Positions 63,823 through 64,000 of a DNA stretch of 64,000 nucleotides are shown in pieces (position 1 is the stretch's first letter; each line of letters opens with the position of its first letter). Made by a program: the position numbers and the translations under genes. Source of the DNA: Diploptera punctata (taxonomy: Eukaryota > Arthropoda > Insecta > Blattodea > Blaberidae); the NCBI GenBank assembly GCA_030220185.1, contig JASPKZ010004955.1:1054001-1118000 (forward strand), in the 5' to 3' direction. A model generated the notes under the pieces. The model was given only the letters and a program-made list of their open reading frames with translations, had not been told where the DNA came from and did not search any database.

Positions 63823-64000
63823 TCTGGTCAGGATTAAAATCAGACAACAGCTATCGCTAATGAGAGGAGCAAACGCTAAAGATGATACTGAAAAATTTGA
63901 TTTAAAAAACTTGAAAAATGATGAAATGCAGCAAGAATACCAAATTAAAATTGCTAATAGATTTGAAGTACTGAAATCTTCACATGACAATGTGGCAAAC
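63823..64000 (+). mobile_element. LINE-A fragment running off the window
   Basis: CTGGTCAGGATTAAAATCAG onwards matches 11361-11540 of the main LINE-A copy: the end of the endonuclease and start of the linker (RIKIRQQLSLMRGANAKDD, then LKNDEMQQEYQIKIANRFEV). It keeps an open frame where the main copy is broken, and continues beyond the window edge. Confidence 0.88.

Overview
This is a eukaryotic, animal and almost certainly insect window. The mix of families is typical of repeat-rich insect genomes: RTE-like and other non-LTR retrotransposons, mariner, DD41D-type, hAT, pogo and Helitron DNA transposons, Penelope-like elements, and tRNA-headed SINEs. From memory of such repeats a cockroach or relative (Blattodea, for example Periplaneta) fits best, but the sequence does not prove it. 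I found no convincing host protein gene, rRNA operon, CRISPR array or bacterial-type gene. Every coding stretch I recognise comes from a mobile element.

Layout. 1-10 kb: end of a mariner, Helitron helicase tail, LINE-A fragment, decayed DD41D-type transposase, SINE-1 and SINE-2 copies, a Penelope terminal fragment with a hammerhead-like motif. 10-18 kb: a near full-length LINE-A (RTE-like) split by an 879-bp mariner; a foldback MITE between two microsatellites; a full-length mariner; a second LINE-A fragment holding two different 283-bp MITEs. 18-31 kb: LINE-A and LINE-B fragments, a 1.37-kb TIR element carrying two tRNA-like sequences, an LTR-retrotransposon integrase remnant, SINEs nested in LINE-A. 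32-34.6 kb: the most interesting element, a 2.55-kb DNA transposon with long TIRs, a 4-bp target duplication and a transposase-like gene broken only by a few frame changes. 36-43 kb: a LINE-B copy hit by a hAT element; a second copy of the same hAT lies 1.9 kb further on in inverted orientation, with the remains of another hAT between them. 43-48.5 kb: a DD41D-type transposase, an intact 501-codon gag-like ORF in an element without reverse transcriptase, and a 5'-truncated Penelope element with an open RT/GIY-YIG frame. 48.5-53 kb: a pair of tRNA-like sequences and two tail-to-tail LINE-C copies. 53-64 kb: 168-bp tandem repeats in inverted clusters, a LINE-A insertion with a 16-bp target duplication, a tRNA-Tyr-like sequence with an intron, a long palindrome, Penelope, Tc1, LTR and pogo remnants, and a LINE-A fragment running off the right edge.

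The elements interact by nesting. Because several families occur more than once, pre-insertion sites can be read from paralogous copies, which gives target duplications and relative ages. Family names used here (LINE-A to D, SINE-1 to 4, hAT-1) are local labels.
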